Source of the DNA: Solimonas_A sp052035235
GTDB taxonomy: Bacteria; Pseudomonadota; Gammaproteobacteria; Nevskiales; Nevskiaceae
Direction: 5' to 3'
Assembly: GCA_052035235.1 (NCBI GenBank)
Contig: JBPOHT010000062.1
Coordinates: 62,001 to 126,000 of the forward strand
DNA: 64,000 nt
In this document: positions 24,283-33,390 of the stretch, in pieces
Layout of the letters: every line of letters begins with the position of its first letter
How positions within the stretch are numbered: the stretch's first letter is position 1
The notes under the pieces: generated by a model
Seen by the model: the letters and a program-made list of their open reading frames with translations, nothing else
Told to the model about the DNA's origin: nothing
Databases searched by the model: none
Translations under genes and position numbers: made by a program

Positions 24283-25302
24283 ATGCGCAAATCGGATTTC
24301 CACTACGAGCTGCCGGACGAGCTGATCGCCCAGCACCCGGCGGCGCGCCGCTCGGCCAGCCGCCTGCTGCACCTGCAGGCCGACGGCCAGCTGGCCGACC
24401 GCCAGGTGCGTGAACTGCCGGAGCTGCTGCGGCCCGACGACCTGCTGGTGTTCAACGATACGCGCGTGATCCCGGCAAGGCTGTTCGGGCGCAAGCCCAG
24501 CGGCGGCAAGGTGGAAATCCTGGTGGAGCGCGTGCTGGATGAGCACGAGTTCCTGGCGCAACTCGGCGTCAGCAAGAAGCCCAAGGCCGGAGGCCTGGTC
24601 GAGATCGGCGAAGACCGCCTGACGGTGCTGGGCCGCGACGACGACCTGTTCCGCCTGCGCTACGACGGGCCGGGCACGGTCATGGATTTCCTGCAGCGCG
24701 CTGGCCGCCTGCCGTTGCCCCCCTACATCACCCATACGCCCGACGGCGAGGATGCGGAGCGCTACCAGACCGTGTTCGCGCAGAACCCCGGCGCGGTGGC
24801 GGCGCCGACCGCGGGCCTGCACTTCGACGAGGAGTTGCTAGCAGCGCTACGCGAGCGCGGCCTGCGCACGGCGACGCTGACGCTGCACGTGGGCGCGGGC
24901 ACCTTCCAGCCCTTGCGCGTGGACGACCTGAGCCAGCACCGCATGCACAGCGAGCGCTATGCGCTCTCCCCTGCCCTGGTGCAGGCCATCGCCGACACCC
25001 GCGCCCGCGGCGGCCGCGTGGTGGCGGTGGGCACTACGGTGACGCGCGCGCTGGAATCCGCCGCGGTGCAGAACGGCCTGCAGCCCGGCGAGGGCGAGAC
25101 GCGGCTGTTCATTACGCCGGGCTACCAGTTTGCGGTGGTGGATGCGCTGCTGACCAATTTCCACCTGCCGGAGAGCACGTTGATGATGCTGGTCAGCGCC
25201 TTCGGCGGCTACGAGCGGCTGATGGCGGCGTACCGCCATGCGGTGACGCAACGCTATCGCTTCTTCAGCTATGGCGATGCGATGCTGATCGAGAACGGTT
25301 GA
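24283..25302 (+). CDS. queA: S-adenosylmethionine:tRNA ribosyltransferase-isomerase
   Basis: Converts preQ1 at tRNA position 34 to epoxyqueuosine using the ribosyl part of SAM. From the ATG at 24283 it begins MRKSDFHYELPDELIAQHP. It contains LVFNDTRVIPARL, GRLPLPPYI, RYQTVFAQNPGAVAAPTAGLHF and LTLHVGAGTFQPLR, all QueA signatures. 339 residues is typical. The start is only 20 bp after the tRNA-Leu CCA end and no separate promoter is visible, so expression from the tRNA promoter is likely. The longer open frame reads through the tRNA and is not used. Confidence 0.97.
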   Translation: MRKSDFHYELPDELIAQHPAARRSASRLLHLQADGQLADRQVRELPELLRPDDLLVFNDTRVIPARLFGRKPSGGKVEILVERVLDEHEFLAQLGVSKKPKAGGLVEIGEDRLTVLGRDDDLFRLRYDGPGTVMDFLQRAGRLPLPPYITHTPDGEDAERYQTVFAQNPGAVAAPTAGLHFDEELLAALRERGLRTATLTLHVGAGTFQPLRVDDLSQHRMHSERYALSPALVQAIADTRARGGRVVAVGTTVTRALESAAVQNGLQPGEGETRLFITPGYQFAVVDALLTNFHLPESTLMMLVSAFGGYERLMAAYRHAVTQRYRFFSYGDAMLIENG

Positions 25303-25330
25303 GGCTGGCAGCCCCCCTCCCGTGCATGTT

Positions 25331-25414
25331 CGTCATACCGGCGGAAGCCGGTATCCAGTCCCGGACTGGAGTGTCCTACTTCACGACTGGATACCGGCTT
25401 CCGCCGGTATGACG
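25331..25414. repeat. 29-bp perfect inverted repeat, each arm itself palindromic
   Basis: Bases 25331-25359 are the exact reverse complement of 25386-25414, separated by 26 bases. Each arm contains ATACCGGC-GGAA-GCCGGTAT or its complement. It lies between convergent queA and the phosphatase gene. It resembles the widespread GTCATTCC-type dispersed repeats of proteobacteria and may act as a bidirectional transcript end. Confidence 0.85.
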
Positions 25415-25445
25415 GCGTTCTTTCCCTGGTTTTCCGAGAGCGGCC

Positions 25446-26831
25446 TCAGGCGTGCTCGTGCCAGATCGCCTGGTGCAGGTGCTTGGCGTTGCGCAGCCGC
25501 GTGTGCGCCTCGACGTAGCGCCAATTGGCACCGTTCTGGGCCATCAGGGTGCCGGCGTCGCGGATCGGCAGCACGGCCTCGTTGCGGGCCTGCGGTGAGC
25601 GGGCGCTGAGCTCGAATTCGTCGATCAGGGTCAACTGGCTCGAGGGCTGCAGGTCAGGCGTGTCCACGGCCCAGGTCTGGGCCTTGATGCTGCGGCCTTC
25701 CACGGCGTATTCGATGAAGCTGTAGCGCAGGTGCTGCGCGGCGCTCCAGGCGCTCTGGCCGCTGAAGCTGCGGATGCCGACGCCGCCACCGCCACCGCAG
25801 ACCTGCACGTAGCCGGTCTCGCGCGGCTGGCCGAAGGCCATGGCGTGCGAGCGCTGGTATTCGTGGTCATGCCCCACCAGCAGCAAGTCCACGCCGTAGC
25901 GCAGCAGGATGTTCTCCTCCAGCAGCACCAGCGTGGGATTGTTGGGGCTGCGGCCTTCCTCGTCGGTCCAGAGGGTGAAGTGCTGGACGAAGGCGATGAA
26001 GTCGATCTCGCCGCGGGCGCGGCGCAGCGCGGCCTGGGCCAGCTCGGTCTCCAGCCACAGCAGCTCCGCCAGCAGGGTGCCGTCGGCGATGAAGGCACCG
26101 CCGGTGGAGACGATGAAGCGTACGTTGTTGAGGTCGTAGGCGTAGTAGCGACCATTGCCCGGCTGCGACAAGCGGGTCTTGTAGGCGGAGCCGTTGCCGT
26201 CCTTTTCCTCGTGGTTGCCAGCGGCGCACAACACCGGCAGCGAGGCGCTCATGTGCTCGAGCTGGTTGAACCAGGTGTCCCAGACCGGCTGGTCGCCGTT
26301 GGCATAGGACAGGTCACCGGCGATCAGCACGAAATCCACGCCGCGCCGCAGGATGCCCTCGCGCACCAGGCGCGAGAATTCGCTGGTGCCGTGATCGCCG
26401 AAGTGGGCGAAGCGGAAGGCGCTTCGCGGCATCGGCTTGAGCGTATAGGTAGCCGACAGCGAGTCGCCGCCATGGCGCACGCGGTACTGCAGCGGCTGCT
26501 CCGGATCGTAGCCCGTGAGCTGCGCGCGGTGCGTCAGCACGTCGATGTCGTAGGCCTGCGAGGCGGCGGCGCGGGTGCTCTGGCTGAAGTCGCCCTGACC
26601 GAACTCGACCACGCCTTCCGGCGCGTTGAGGCCGTCGGTGAACCAGGTGACGGCGCGCGTGGTGTGCGGATCGCCGGTCCAGCTGACGTGCAGGCCACGG
26701 GCGATGTTGTTGCTGCCCGGCGGCGGATTGGAACCGCCACCGTTGATCGGAGAAGAAGAGCTGCCGCAACCGGGCAGCCAAGGGGCCAGTAACAGTGGGG
26801 CACCGGCCTTGAGAAGGTCACGTCTTTTCAT
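25446..26831 (-). CDS. purple-acid-phosphatase-like metallophosphoesterase, exported lipoprotein
   Basis: Dinuclear-metal phosphoesterase. The N-terminus MKRRDLLKAGAPLLLAPWLPGC joins a Tat-like RRDLL motif to a lipobox at Cys22. A fibronectin-like N-domain (about 45-135) precedes the catalytic domain. Metal motifs are FGDHG (144-148), GDLSY (172-176), GNHE (205-208), VQHF (282-285) and GHDHEYQR (320-327). The order and the N-terminal Fn3-like domain match purple acid phosphatases. It lies 11 bp after the GH31 lipoprotein gene, so a joint envelope role in releasing phosphate and sugar is plausible. Substrate unknown. Confidence 0.9.
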   Translation of the reverse strand: MKRRDLLKAGAPLLLAPWLPGCGSSSSPINGGGSNPPPGSNNIARGLHVSWTGDPHTTRAVTWFTDGLNAPEGVVEFGQGDFSQSTRAAASQAYDIDVLTHRAQLTGYDPEQPLQYRVRHGGDSLSATYTLKPMPRSAFRFAHFGDHGTSEFSRLVREGILRRGVDFVLIAGDLSYANGDQPVWDTWFNQLEHMSASLPVLCAAGNHEEKDGNGSAYKTRLSQPGNGRYYAYDLNNVRFIVSTGGAFIADGTLLAELLWLETELAQAALRRARGEIDFIAFVQHFTLWTDEEGRSPNNPTLVLLEENILLRYGVDLLLVGHDHEYQRSHAMAFGQPRETGYVQVCGGGGGVGIRSFSGQSAWSAAQHLRYSFIEYAVEGRSIKAQTWAVDTPDLQPSSQLTLIDEFELSARSPQARNEAVLPIRDAGTLMAQNGANWRYVEAHTRLRNAKHLHQAIWHEHA

Positions 26832-26842
26832 GGTGAGGAAAT

Positions 26843-29017
26843 TCAGGGTAGTTCGGCGGCGGAGACGCCGGGTGGAAGCTGTGCGCCCTCGCGCACGAAC
26901 AGCGGCACCTGCTCCAGCGGCGCCAGCACCGGGATGCGGCGCGGGCCTTCCTGCACCGCGCCGGTCCAGAAATTGACCCAGCGCCCCGGCGGAATGAAGA
27001 CCATGCGCAGGCCCGCCGGCAGGCCGCCTTCGAGCAACGTAGTGACCGGCGCCACGAGGATGTCGGGGCCGAACAGGTATTGGTCGTCGGCCTGCAGCGC
27101 CAGCGGCTCGTCGGGGTATTCATAGGGCATGGGCCGCACGATGGGCACGCCCTCGCTGATGGCCAGGCGCGCGGCGCTGTCGATGTAGGGCACCAGGCGG
27201 TCGTGCAGCACGGCGTAGCGCCGATAGACACGCACGCTGCGCTCGCTGACCCACCAGGGCGGCACCGGCGTCTGCATCACCGGGGAGAAGGCGCCGAGCT
27301 GGGTCCAGCGGATGTAGAGGCTCTCGCCCGGCGTCAGCAGCGGGATGCCGCCGGCCGGCTCGCCCATGTCCTGGCGCAGGCCGGCGTAGCCGCCGATGTC
27401 GGAACCGTTGTAGGGGAAGCCGCTGACCGACAGCGACAGCAGCGAGCGCAGTGCCTGGGTCAGGCCCAGCTCACCGAAGAAACTGCCGTTGTCCGCCGCC
27501 CAGTGTCCCGCCCAGCGGCCGGAGCCGTTCCAGCCCCCGCGGGCGAAGATGGCGAAGTCGCCGCCCGGCCGCTCGGCCTGGAAGGAGTCGAAGATCGCCT
27601 TGTGATATCGATCGACGTAGGCGTTGTGGTTGAGCCGGTTGGGCAGGCCGTTGTGCCAGACGGATTCGTCGGAGAGGTCTTCTTCACCGCGATCCACCTT
27701 GACGCCATCGACGCCGCGGCGCACCAGGCGGCGCAGGCCATCCTGCCACCAGGCCACGGCGTCGGGGTGGGTGAAGTCCAGATGTGGATCGATGCCGCGC
27801 ACGGGGTAGTAGGTGGCATCGTTGCGGTCGGGGCGCGTGCCTTCCACCACCCAGCCCTTGCTCCTGGCAAGCGTTTCGTAGTCGCCGGTGACGAAGGGCG
27901 AGAGCCAGACCATGAAGCGCACGCCCTGGTCGCGCACTTCGCGGATCAGCGCGTCCGGGTCCTCGAAACGCGCGGGGTCGAAGTCGAAGCTGGCCTTGCC
28001 GGCGTCCCAGGGGTTGTCGAGCCAGACCGCACCCAGCGGGATGTCGCGCTCGCGCATGCCGTTGACCAGCCGGCGCACGCTGTCGGTGGTGGTGTCGGAG
28101 TCCTGCCAGACCATGGGGCGCCAGGTCCAGGACGGCGGCGTCCACTGCGGGCGGCCGGCGCGGGCGGTGTGTACGCTAAGGATGTCGCGTGGGCGACCGC
28201 GGTACAGCACCAGGTCCAGCGTGTCGGTCTCCTGGGCGATGCGCAGGGCATCGCCGCGCTCGGCCCGCTCGGCAAAGTTGATCTCGCCGCGCGCGTCGGA
28301 CGGGCTCCAGGCGCCCCAGCCGCAGGGGCACCAGAAGAAGCTGGCGGCGATCTCGTTGGTGGAACTGGCGCGGCTGGAGCGCGGGCCATGGCTGATCCAC
28401 AGCGGCAGGCTGCTGCCGCGCATGTCGAGGGAGGAGAAGCGCTGGCCGCCGCCGTAGTAGTGCTGCGAGTCCGGGCTGTCCCAGGCGGTGGAGACCGCCT
28501 GCACCGCCGCCGCGTGCGGGCGAAAGCGCAACTCCAGCGCGCCGTCGGCGGCAAAGCGGTAGCGCAGGCTGGCACCGCTGCCATCGCTGGTACGCGCCTC
28601 GATCTGCAGTGCATCTCCGGCGAGGCGCCAACTGTCCAGGCCAGTGACACGATGCCAGCCCTCTGCCGTGAGATAGGCCAGCGGGCGATAGGACAGCTGC
28701 GGCAGGCCGGGATAGGCCTGGTCGATGCCGTCCTGCTTGTCGTTGAAGCGCTCGTAGTCGGGATTGGCGATGGGGTCGGCGCCGGAGGCAATAGCATCGC
28801 CGACGATCAGGCCGCGGGCGTCGCGCCACTGCGTGCTCCAGCCTTCGCGGGCGATGCGCAGTTCACTGCGGCCATCGCCGACGATCAGTTCACTGCCCTG
28901 CTCCACCGCCTTGAGGCTGGAGGCGGAATTCCCGGGGGAGGATTCCGGTTGCGACGACTGGCAGGCAGCCAGGCCGAGCACAGCCAACAGCAAGCCCCCC
29001 AACCACCTGCCCGACAT
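26843..29017 (-). CDS. glycoside hydrolase family 31 lipoprotein
   Basis: Retaining alpha-glycosidase or alpha-transglycosylase anchored in the envelope: the lipobox LAAC sets Cys19. The N-terminal beta-domain (about 40-290) is followed by the (beta/alpha)8 barrel. VWLDNPWDAGKASFDFDP, GVDGVKVDRGEED with the probable nucleophile Asp442, and GHWAADN with the probable acid/base Asp509 define GH31. The 724-residue length is normal. KVDRGEED differs from the WMADFGE of YicI and the sulfoquinovosidases, so specificity (alpha-glucosidase, alpha-xylosidase or other) is open. First gene of a two-gene unit with the phosphatase. Confidence 0.9.
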   Translation of the reverse strand: MSGRWLGGLLLAVLGLAACQSSQPESSPGNSASSLKAVEQGSELIVGDGRSELRIAREGWSTQWRDARGLIVGDAIASGADPIANPDYERFNDKQDGIDQAYPGLPQLSYRPLAYLTAEGWHRVTGLDSWRLAGDALQIEARTSDGSGASLRYRFAADGALELRFRPHAAAVQAVSTAWDSPDSQHYYGGGQRFSSLDMRGSSLPLWISHGPRSSRASSTNEIAASFFWCPCGWGAWSPSDARGEINFAERAERGDALRIAQETDTLDLVLYRGRPRDILSVHTARAGRPQWTPPSWTWRPMVWQDSDTTTDSVRRLVNGMRERDIPLGAVWLDNPWDAGKASFDFDPARFEDPDALIREVRDQGVRFMVWLSPFVTGDYETLARSKGWVVEGTRPDRNDATYYPVRGIDPHLDFTHPDAVAWWQDGLRRLVRRGVDGVKVDRGEEDLSDESVWHNGLPNRLNHNAYVDRYHKAIFDSFQAERPGGDFAIFARGGWNGSGRWAGHWAADNGSFFGELGLTQALRSLLSLSVSGFPYNGSDIGGYAGLRQDMGEPAGGIPLLTPGESLYIRWTQLGAFSPVMQTPVPPWWVSERSVRVYRRYAVLHDRLVPYIDSAARLAISEGVPIVRPMPYEYPDEPLALQADDQYLFGPDILVAPVTTLLEGGLPAGLRMVFIPPGRWVNFWTGAVQEGPRRIPVLAPLEQVPLFVREGAQLPPGVSAAELP

Positions 29018-29107
29018 GACGTCTCCCGAATCGAAGCGGGCAACGCTAAGGCGGCTGTTTGACAGTACGGTGACCGCGGCGCGCGAAACGCGCCGATGGG
29101 GATGTAT

Positions 29108-29647
29108 TTACCAGCGCATCATCGGCATGGGGCTCCACGGACGCGTCAACAGACGCCGCGCGGTGAGCTGCACCAGGCGCCAGTGGAAGCCGGCGTCGGG
29201 CAAGGCGGCCTTCACGGCCCTGCGGAAGTCGGCCGCCACGCCGTAGCCGACGAAGCTGAACAGCACGTCGATCCAGTCGGCACGACGCAGGGCTTCCACC
29301 GGCCCGGTCTGCGCGCCACGCCAGGGCGTGATTTTGTGATGCTGCTGGATCATGGCCTCGACCAGTTCCACGTCCAGGTCCGGCGCCCGCGCCGCGGCCC
29401 AGTCGCGCATGCGCTTCGCCGAGGGGGCCAGGTAGTCCCAGGTGCCGTCGGTCCAGATGCCGATGTCGTGGAAGGCCAGCGCGACGGCAGCATGGCGCTG
29501 CTCCTGCTCATCCGGCGTACGCTGCCAGCAGTAGTAATTGAAAACACGCAGGCAGTGGTTGCGGTAGGCCGTCATGTCGGCGCCCAGGACCGCAGCGTGT
29601 TCTTGCAGCAAGGAGTCGAGCAGGTCGTGCTGCAGGATGGGTTGCAT
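29108..29647 (-). CDS. HD-domain-like protein
   Basis: The 179-residue protein from ATG 29647 (GAAGGGAAC upstream) has spaced metal-ligand-type motifs: NHCLRVFNYY, AVALAFHDIGIWTDG with a clear HDIG, and QQHHKI. These suit a small HD-superfamily phosphohydrolase, though I cannot assign a subfamily or substrate. A longer in-frame opening exists but overlaps the histidine kinase gene and lacks a good start. It lies 67 bp downstream of the kinase gene on the same strand and may be part of that operon. Confidence 0.7.
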   Translation of the reverse strand: MQPILQHDLLDSLLQEHAAVLGADMTAYRNHCLRVFNYYCWQRTPDEQEQRHAAVALAFHDIGIWTDGTWDYLAPSAKRMRDWAAARAPDLDVELVEAMIQQHHKITPWRGAQTGPVEALRRADWIDVLFSFVGYGVAADFRRAVKAALPDAGFHWRLVQLTARRLLTRPWSPMPMMRW

Positions 29648-29714
29648 GGGTTCCCTTCGGATGCCTGTGGCGCAGTAGCCCCTGACGGCGGGCCTGCGCC
29701 GATCATAGCCCGGC

Positions 29715-30941
29715 TCAGGCGCGACGGTAGCGCCAGGTGGCGCGGGCGCCGCCTTCGCTACGATTCTCCAGGCGCAATTCCCAGCCATAACGCTCGGACA
29801 GGGCCTTGGCGATATAGAGGCCCATGCCGGAACCGCCCTCGCGTGCGTGGAACCCCGGCTCGAACAGATGTGGCAAGGCTTCCTGAGACACGCCGCGGCC
29901 TTGGTCCTCCACGGTCACGGCACCTTCGGCCATGCGCACCGTTACCTGCCCTGTCGCCGAAGCCTGCAGCGCGTTGCGGAACAGGTTGGTGAAGACCACG
30001 CGCACCGCTCCGGGCGGCGCCACCAGGGTATCCGGCTGCAGTTCCCAGTGCACGCGTGCCTCGGCTGCCTCGTCCATATGTTGCTCGGCAGCCTGCGGCA
30101 GCATTTCGTCCAGCCGGAGACTGGCCAACGGCGGCGATTCACGCGTGCGCGACAGGGCCAGCAGTGCATCGAGAATTTCACGCATGTCCCGGGCGCCGCG
30201 CTCCAGGCGCTGCAGTGGCCGCTGCGCCGTCTCGTCCACGCGCTCGCGCAGCAGCTCGGCGGCGGCGGATATCACCGTCAGCGGGCTGCGCAGTTCATGG
30301 CTGGCCGCGGCGGAGAAGGCGCGCTCGCGCTCGATCAACTGCTCGATGTCCTCGAGCCGCCCGTTGAGCGCGCTGACCACCAGGTCCAGCTCCTCGTCGG
30401 AGCGGGGCACGGAAATGCGCAGGTGCCGCTTGCCCGGATCCAGGGCGCGGATCTGCTCCAGCAGTTCGAGGTAGGGCTTGAGCACGCGGTCGGCCGTGCG
30501 GTCCGCGGCGATCCAGGTGCCGAGGAATACCAGCAATGCCGTGATGGACACTCCCATCCACAGCCAGGATTCACGCTGCTCGACGAATTGAACTGGATAG
30601 GCCAGGTAGGCCTCATCGCCCGGGGTCACCTGCCGCTTGTAGATGCAGTAGGCCACGCCATTGACGTCCACCGGCTCGGTAATGCCCTCCGGTAAGCCCT
30701 CCAGCTCCGGCGGCAGCTCGCCGGTGCTAGCCGGGCGGAAGTATTTGAGTGCAGAGGCCTGCTGTTCCTGCGGCTGCGGCACGATGTCGGACTCCAGCAT
30801 CGCGTCCATCTGCTTGGCCAGCATGTCGTTGATGGCGGCGTCCTCGATCGCCTCGTCGGCGACATAGAGGGCTCCGGCCCCGAGCAGCGACGCCGCCACC
30901 GACAGGCCCAGCACGATCCGGCGCACCCGCTGGCGCAACAT
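29715..30941 (-). CDS. sensor histidine kinase
   Basis: Inner-membrane kinase with two helices (about 8-28 and 127-146) enclosing a periplasmic sensor of about 100 residues, acidic and Gln/Pro-rich. A HAMP-like linker follows, then the H-box ASHELRSPLTVI with phospho-acceptor His215, the N-box FTNLFRNALQAS, and G-boxes VEDQGRGV and GGSGMGLYIAKAL. It lies 2 bp after its response regulator, downstream of a DUF4382-type lipoprotein. The signal is unknown; the small-lipoprotein neighbour may be an input or output. Confidence 0.94.
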   Translation of the reverse strand: MLRQRVRRIVLGLSVAASLLGAGALYVADEAIEDAAINDMLAKQMDAMLESDIVPQPQEQQASALKYFRPASTGELPPELEGLPEGITEPVDVNGVAYCIYKRQVTPGDEAYLAYPVQFVEQRESWLWMGVSITALLVFLGTWIAADRTADRVLKPYLELLEQIRALDPGKRHLRISVPRSDEELDLVVSALNGRLEDIEQLIERERAFSAAASHELRSPLTVISAAAELLRERVDETAQRPLQRLERGARDMREILDALLALSRTRESPPLASLRLDEMLPQAAEQHMDEAAEARVHWELQPDTLVAPPGAVRVVFTNLFRNALQASATGQVTVRMAEGAVTVEDQGRGVSQEALPHLFEPGFHAREGGSGMGLYIAKALSERYGWELRLENRSEGGARATWRYRRA

Positions 30942-30943
30942 GC

Positions 30944-31627
30944 TCAGGCTCCCTCGATATCGGCCAGGCGATAGCCAACGCTACGGTAGGTATGCAGCAG
31001 CTTGCGCGGCTGGTCGCGGTCTATGGCTTCGCGCAGCTTGTGCATGTGGGCGCGCAGGAAGTCCTGGTCCGGCGGCTGGTCGCCCCAGAGCAGGTACTCC
31101 AGCTCCTCGCGCGGCACGATGCGGTGCGCGTTGCGCAGCAGGTGTTCCAGCAGTTTTCCCAGGGTCGGCGACAGCGGGATCAGGCGGCCGGAACGGCGCA
31201 GCTCGCGGGTGCGGGTGTCCAAGACCAGATCCCCCGCGGCGAGCTGCGGCGTGGCCACCCGGTTGCTGGCGCGGCGGTGCAAGGCGGTGAGTCGGGCGTA
31301 GAGCTCTGCCAGCTCGAAAGGCTTGACCAGGTAGTCGTCGGCGCCGGCGTCGAAGCCGGCAACCTTGTCGGGCAGCGTGTCCAGCGCCGTGAGCATCAGC
31401 ACCGGCGCACTCAGGCCGTGCTCGCCGCGCAGGCGCGCGCACAGGGTGGCGCCGTCCATGCGCGGCATCAGGCGATCCAGCACCAGCACATCGTAGGTCT
31501 CTTGCGTAGCCAGGCGCAGCGCCGACAGACCGTCGCGGGCATAGTCCACGGCGTGCCCACGCTGCTCCAGGTATTCACCAATCGACTCGGCGATGTCCGC
31601 TTGATCCTCGACGATCAGGATGCGCAT
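30944..31627 (-). CDS. OmpR/PhoB-family response regulator
   Basis: Receiver domain with the acidic pair in VEDQ and phospho-acceptor Asp51 in LVLDRLMP, Thr in MLTALD and Lys in YLVKPFE. A C-terminal winged helix follows, with ELRRSGRLIPLSPTLGKLLE, a DFLRAHMHKLREAID recognition region and HTYRSVGYRL. 227 residues from ATG 31627. It is 7 bp downstream of the lipoprotein gene and 2 bp upstream of the kinase, so lipoprotein, regulator and kinase are one transcript. Target genes are not identifiable here. Confidence 0.95.
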   Translation of the reverse strand: MRILIVEDQADIAESIGEYLEQRGHAVDYARDGLSALRLATQETYDVLVLDRLMPRMDGATLCARLRGEHGLSAPVLMLTALDTLPDKVAGFDAGADDYLVKPFELAELYARLTALHRRASNRVATPQLAAGDLVLDTRTRELRRSGRLIPLSPTLGKLLEHLLRNAHRIVPREELEYLLWGDQPPDQDFLRAHMHKLREAIDRDQPRKLLHTYRSVGYRLADIEGA

Positions 31628-31634
31628 CGTCGCC

Positions 31635-32507
31635 CTAGAAGTCTTGCGTGACCGTGCCGCCTTCCTTGATCTCCACCAGGAAGGCATCGCGGAATACCAG
31701 CGTGTCCTGCCGCGTGAACGGATCATCCAGCTCTGCCTTGCAGGTGTAGGCAACCGTGTATTGACCGATGGGCAGGCCGCGGAAGCGGTACTGGTAGTCG
31801 CCGCTGTTGCCGCTGCGCTCGACACTGGCAGAGACCAGCGGTGAAGTGGTTTCGAAGTCCGCGGCGTAGTCGGTCAGCTGGCTGCGGCGATCCCCCCGGT
31901 ACAGGTACATGGCGAAGCCTTCCCTCTCGCTACCGGCACAGGGACCGCTGGCGACGTAGTTTTCACCCACGGTGCCCGTCAGCGTTCCGGTATCGCTGGC
32001 GCGCGCAGCGGTAGCGGCCTGGCGCAGGCGGTAGAGATTCTCCGGCTGGGTCTGGCGCGAGAACGAGAAACGCAGGTCCAGCAGGGCCAGGATGGTTTCG
32101 CTCTCGTCCTCGTCGTCCGACAGCTGGATGTCCATGTCGGCGCCGGGCTGCAGGTCGGTCAGGCGGATCGGGAATTCGCCGTCTTCGGTCTCGATCTCGG
32201 CGTCGCGGTCATCGAAGATCAGGCGCAGCTTGCGGTAGCGGGCGGCCGGCACTTCCTCCCCTCCCACCAGGCTGAGCAGCTCCGTGCCCTGGAAGTCCAG
32301 CAGGTCCACCAGGCGGTCATCGGTCTCGATGCGATAGGTGCCTCCCGCATCATCCTGCAACTCCACGGCCTCGATGCGCACGCTGATGCGCTCGGCATCG
32401 ACCGGCCGGTTGACCGTGGCCAGGTTGATGTCCAGGCTGGATTCGCAGGCAGCCAGCCCGAAGGCCAGCGGCAGCAGGAACAGGCGAGGCAGGGTGTGGA
32501 TCTTCAT
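31635..32507 (-). CDS. DUF4382-type lipoprotein
   Basis: Envelope lipoprotein with lipobox LAAC and Cys20 after a clean signal peptide. The mature N-domain (about 22-150) has the DUF4382 pattern: SLDINLATVNRPVDAERISVRIEAVEL, then LLDFQGTELLSLVGGEEVPAARY. The C-half is a transthyretin- or Ig-like beta domain with RFRGLPIGQYTVAYTC. The gene at 33999-34892 is a paralogue with the same layout. It leads the operon with a response regulator and kinase, suggesting that envelope state and signalling are linked. Ligand unknown. Confidence 0.75.
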   Translation of the reverse strand: MKIHTLPRLFLLPLAFGLAACESSLDINLATVNRPVDAERISVRIEAVELQDDAGGTYRIETDDRLVDLLDFQGTELLSLVGGEEVPAARYRKLRLIFDDRDAEIETEDGEFPIRLTDLQPGADMDIQLSDDEDESETILALLDLRFSFSRQTQPENLYRLRQAATAARASDTGTLTGTVGENYVASGPCAGSEREGFAMYLYRGDRRSQLTDYAADFETTSPLVSASVERSGNSGDYQYRFRGLPIGQYTVAYTCKAELDDPFTRQDTLVFRDAFLVEIKEGGTVTQDF

Positions 32508-32638
32508 GGGGTGAGTGTAGCGGTCGGCGGGAGTTCAGTCATTTTGAAGTGCCCCTTCAGGAAATTCCGGTTTTTCTGTTCCCGGCGGCGGCCTATGCTG
32601 CGCTGCATACCCCTAACCAAAGCACCCCAGGAGATCCC

Positions 32639-33247
32639 ATGAAACTGTATTTCGCCCCCGGCGCCTGCTCCCTGTCCCCGCATATCGTCCTGCACGAAGC
32701 CGGCCTGGCCGCGCAGACCGAGAAAGTGGATCTGGCCAGCAAGAAGACCGCCTCCGGCGCCGACTTCACCCAGGTGAACCCGAAGGGCTACGTCCCTGCC
32801 CTGGTGCTGGACGACGGCACCGTGCTGACCGAAGGCCCGGCGATCGTGCAGTACCTGGCCGACCAGCGCCCGGACGCCCGGCTGGCGCCGCAGAACGGCA
32901 CGCTGCCGCGCTACCAGTTGCAGGAACTGCTGAACTTCATCAGCACCGAGATCCACAAGAGCTACAGCCCGCTGTTCAAGCCGAACAGCACGCCCGAGAT
33001 GAAGCAGGCCTTCATCGACCTGCTCAACCGCCGCTACGACACGGTGGAGCAGATGCTGGCCAAGCATCAGTACATCGCCGGCGACCAGTTCACGGTGGCC
33101 GACGCCTACCTGTTCACCGTGACCGGCTGGGGCCGCATGCTGAAGCTCGACCTGCTGTCCACGCGACCGAACCTGGCGGCGTACATGGAGCGCGTGGGTG
33201 GCCGGCCGGCCGTGCAGAGCGCGATGCGGGCGGAGGGGTTGATCTAG
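32639..33247 (+). CDS. glutathione S-transferase (beta-class-like)
   Basis: Cytosolic detoxification enzyme of 202 residues. MKLYFAPGACSLSPHIVLHE places Cys10 at the position typical of bacterial beta-class enzymes. NPKGYVPALVLDDG carries the cis-proline and TEGPAIVQYLAD the glutathione-binding Glu. The C-terminal helical domain has FTVADAYLFTVTGW. The ATG at 32639 has AGGAG at suitable spacing. It is divergent from the DUF4382 lipoprotein. The stop codon lies inside the first of several strong hairpins. Confidence 0.93.
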   Translation: MKLYFAPGACSLSPHIVLHEAGLAAQTEKVDLASKKTASGADFTQVNPKGYVPALVLDDGTVLTEGPAIVQYLADQRPDARLAPQNGTLPRYQLQELLNFISTEIHKSYSPLFKPNSTPEMKQAFIDLLNRRYDTVEQMLAKHQYIAGDQFTVADAYLFTVTGWGRMLKLDLLSTRPNLAAYMERVGGRPAVQSAMRAEGLI

Positions 33248-33381
33248 TGCGCTTTGGCGATGCCTAAATGGCATCGCCAGCACTAGATCAACGGGTGGCC
33301 ATGGATGGCCACCCCGGGGCTCAATCAGGTGATTGCCGTCTCGCCATGGACGGCAACTCCGCTTGTAACTGCTAAGGCAGT
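33239..33381. repeat. array of four hairpins downstream of the GST gene
   Basis: (1) TTGATCTAGTGC (33239-33250) pairs with 33280-33291, enclosing TGGCGATGCC/GGCATCGCCA. (2) GGGTGGCCAT-gg-ATGGCCACCC (33293-33314). (3) TTGCCGTC (33333-33340) with GACGGCAA (33349-33356). (4) ACTGC-TAAG-GCAGT (33368-33381... stem ends 33381). All are perfect stems, and the first includes the GST stop codon. Confidence 0.85.
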
Positions 33382-33390
33382 CCCCCGAAC

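Noticed and set aside
24181..25302. Longer queA frame starting inside tRNA-Leu
   Set aside because: The extension is a translation of the tRNA; conserved QueA begins at 24283.
27080..29062. 660-codon plus-strand frame over the GH31 gene
   Set aside because: Antisense shadow of a gene with clear catalytic motifs.
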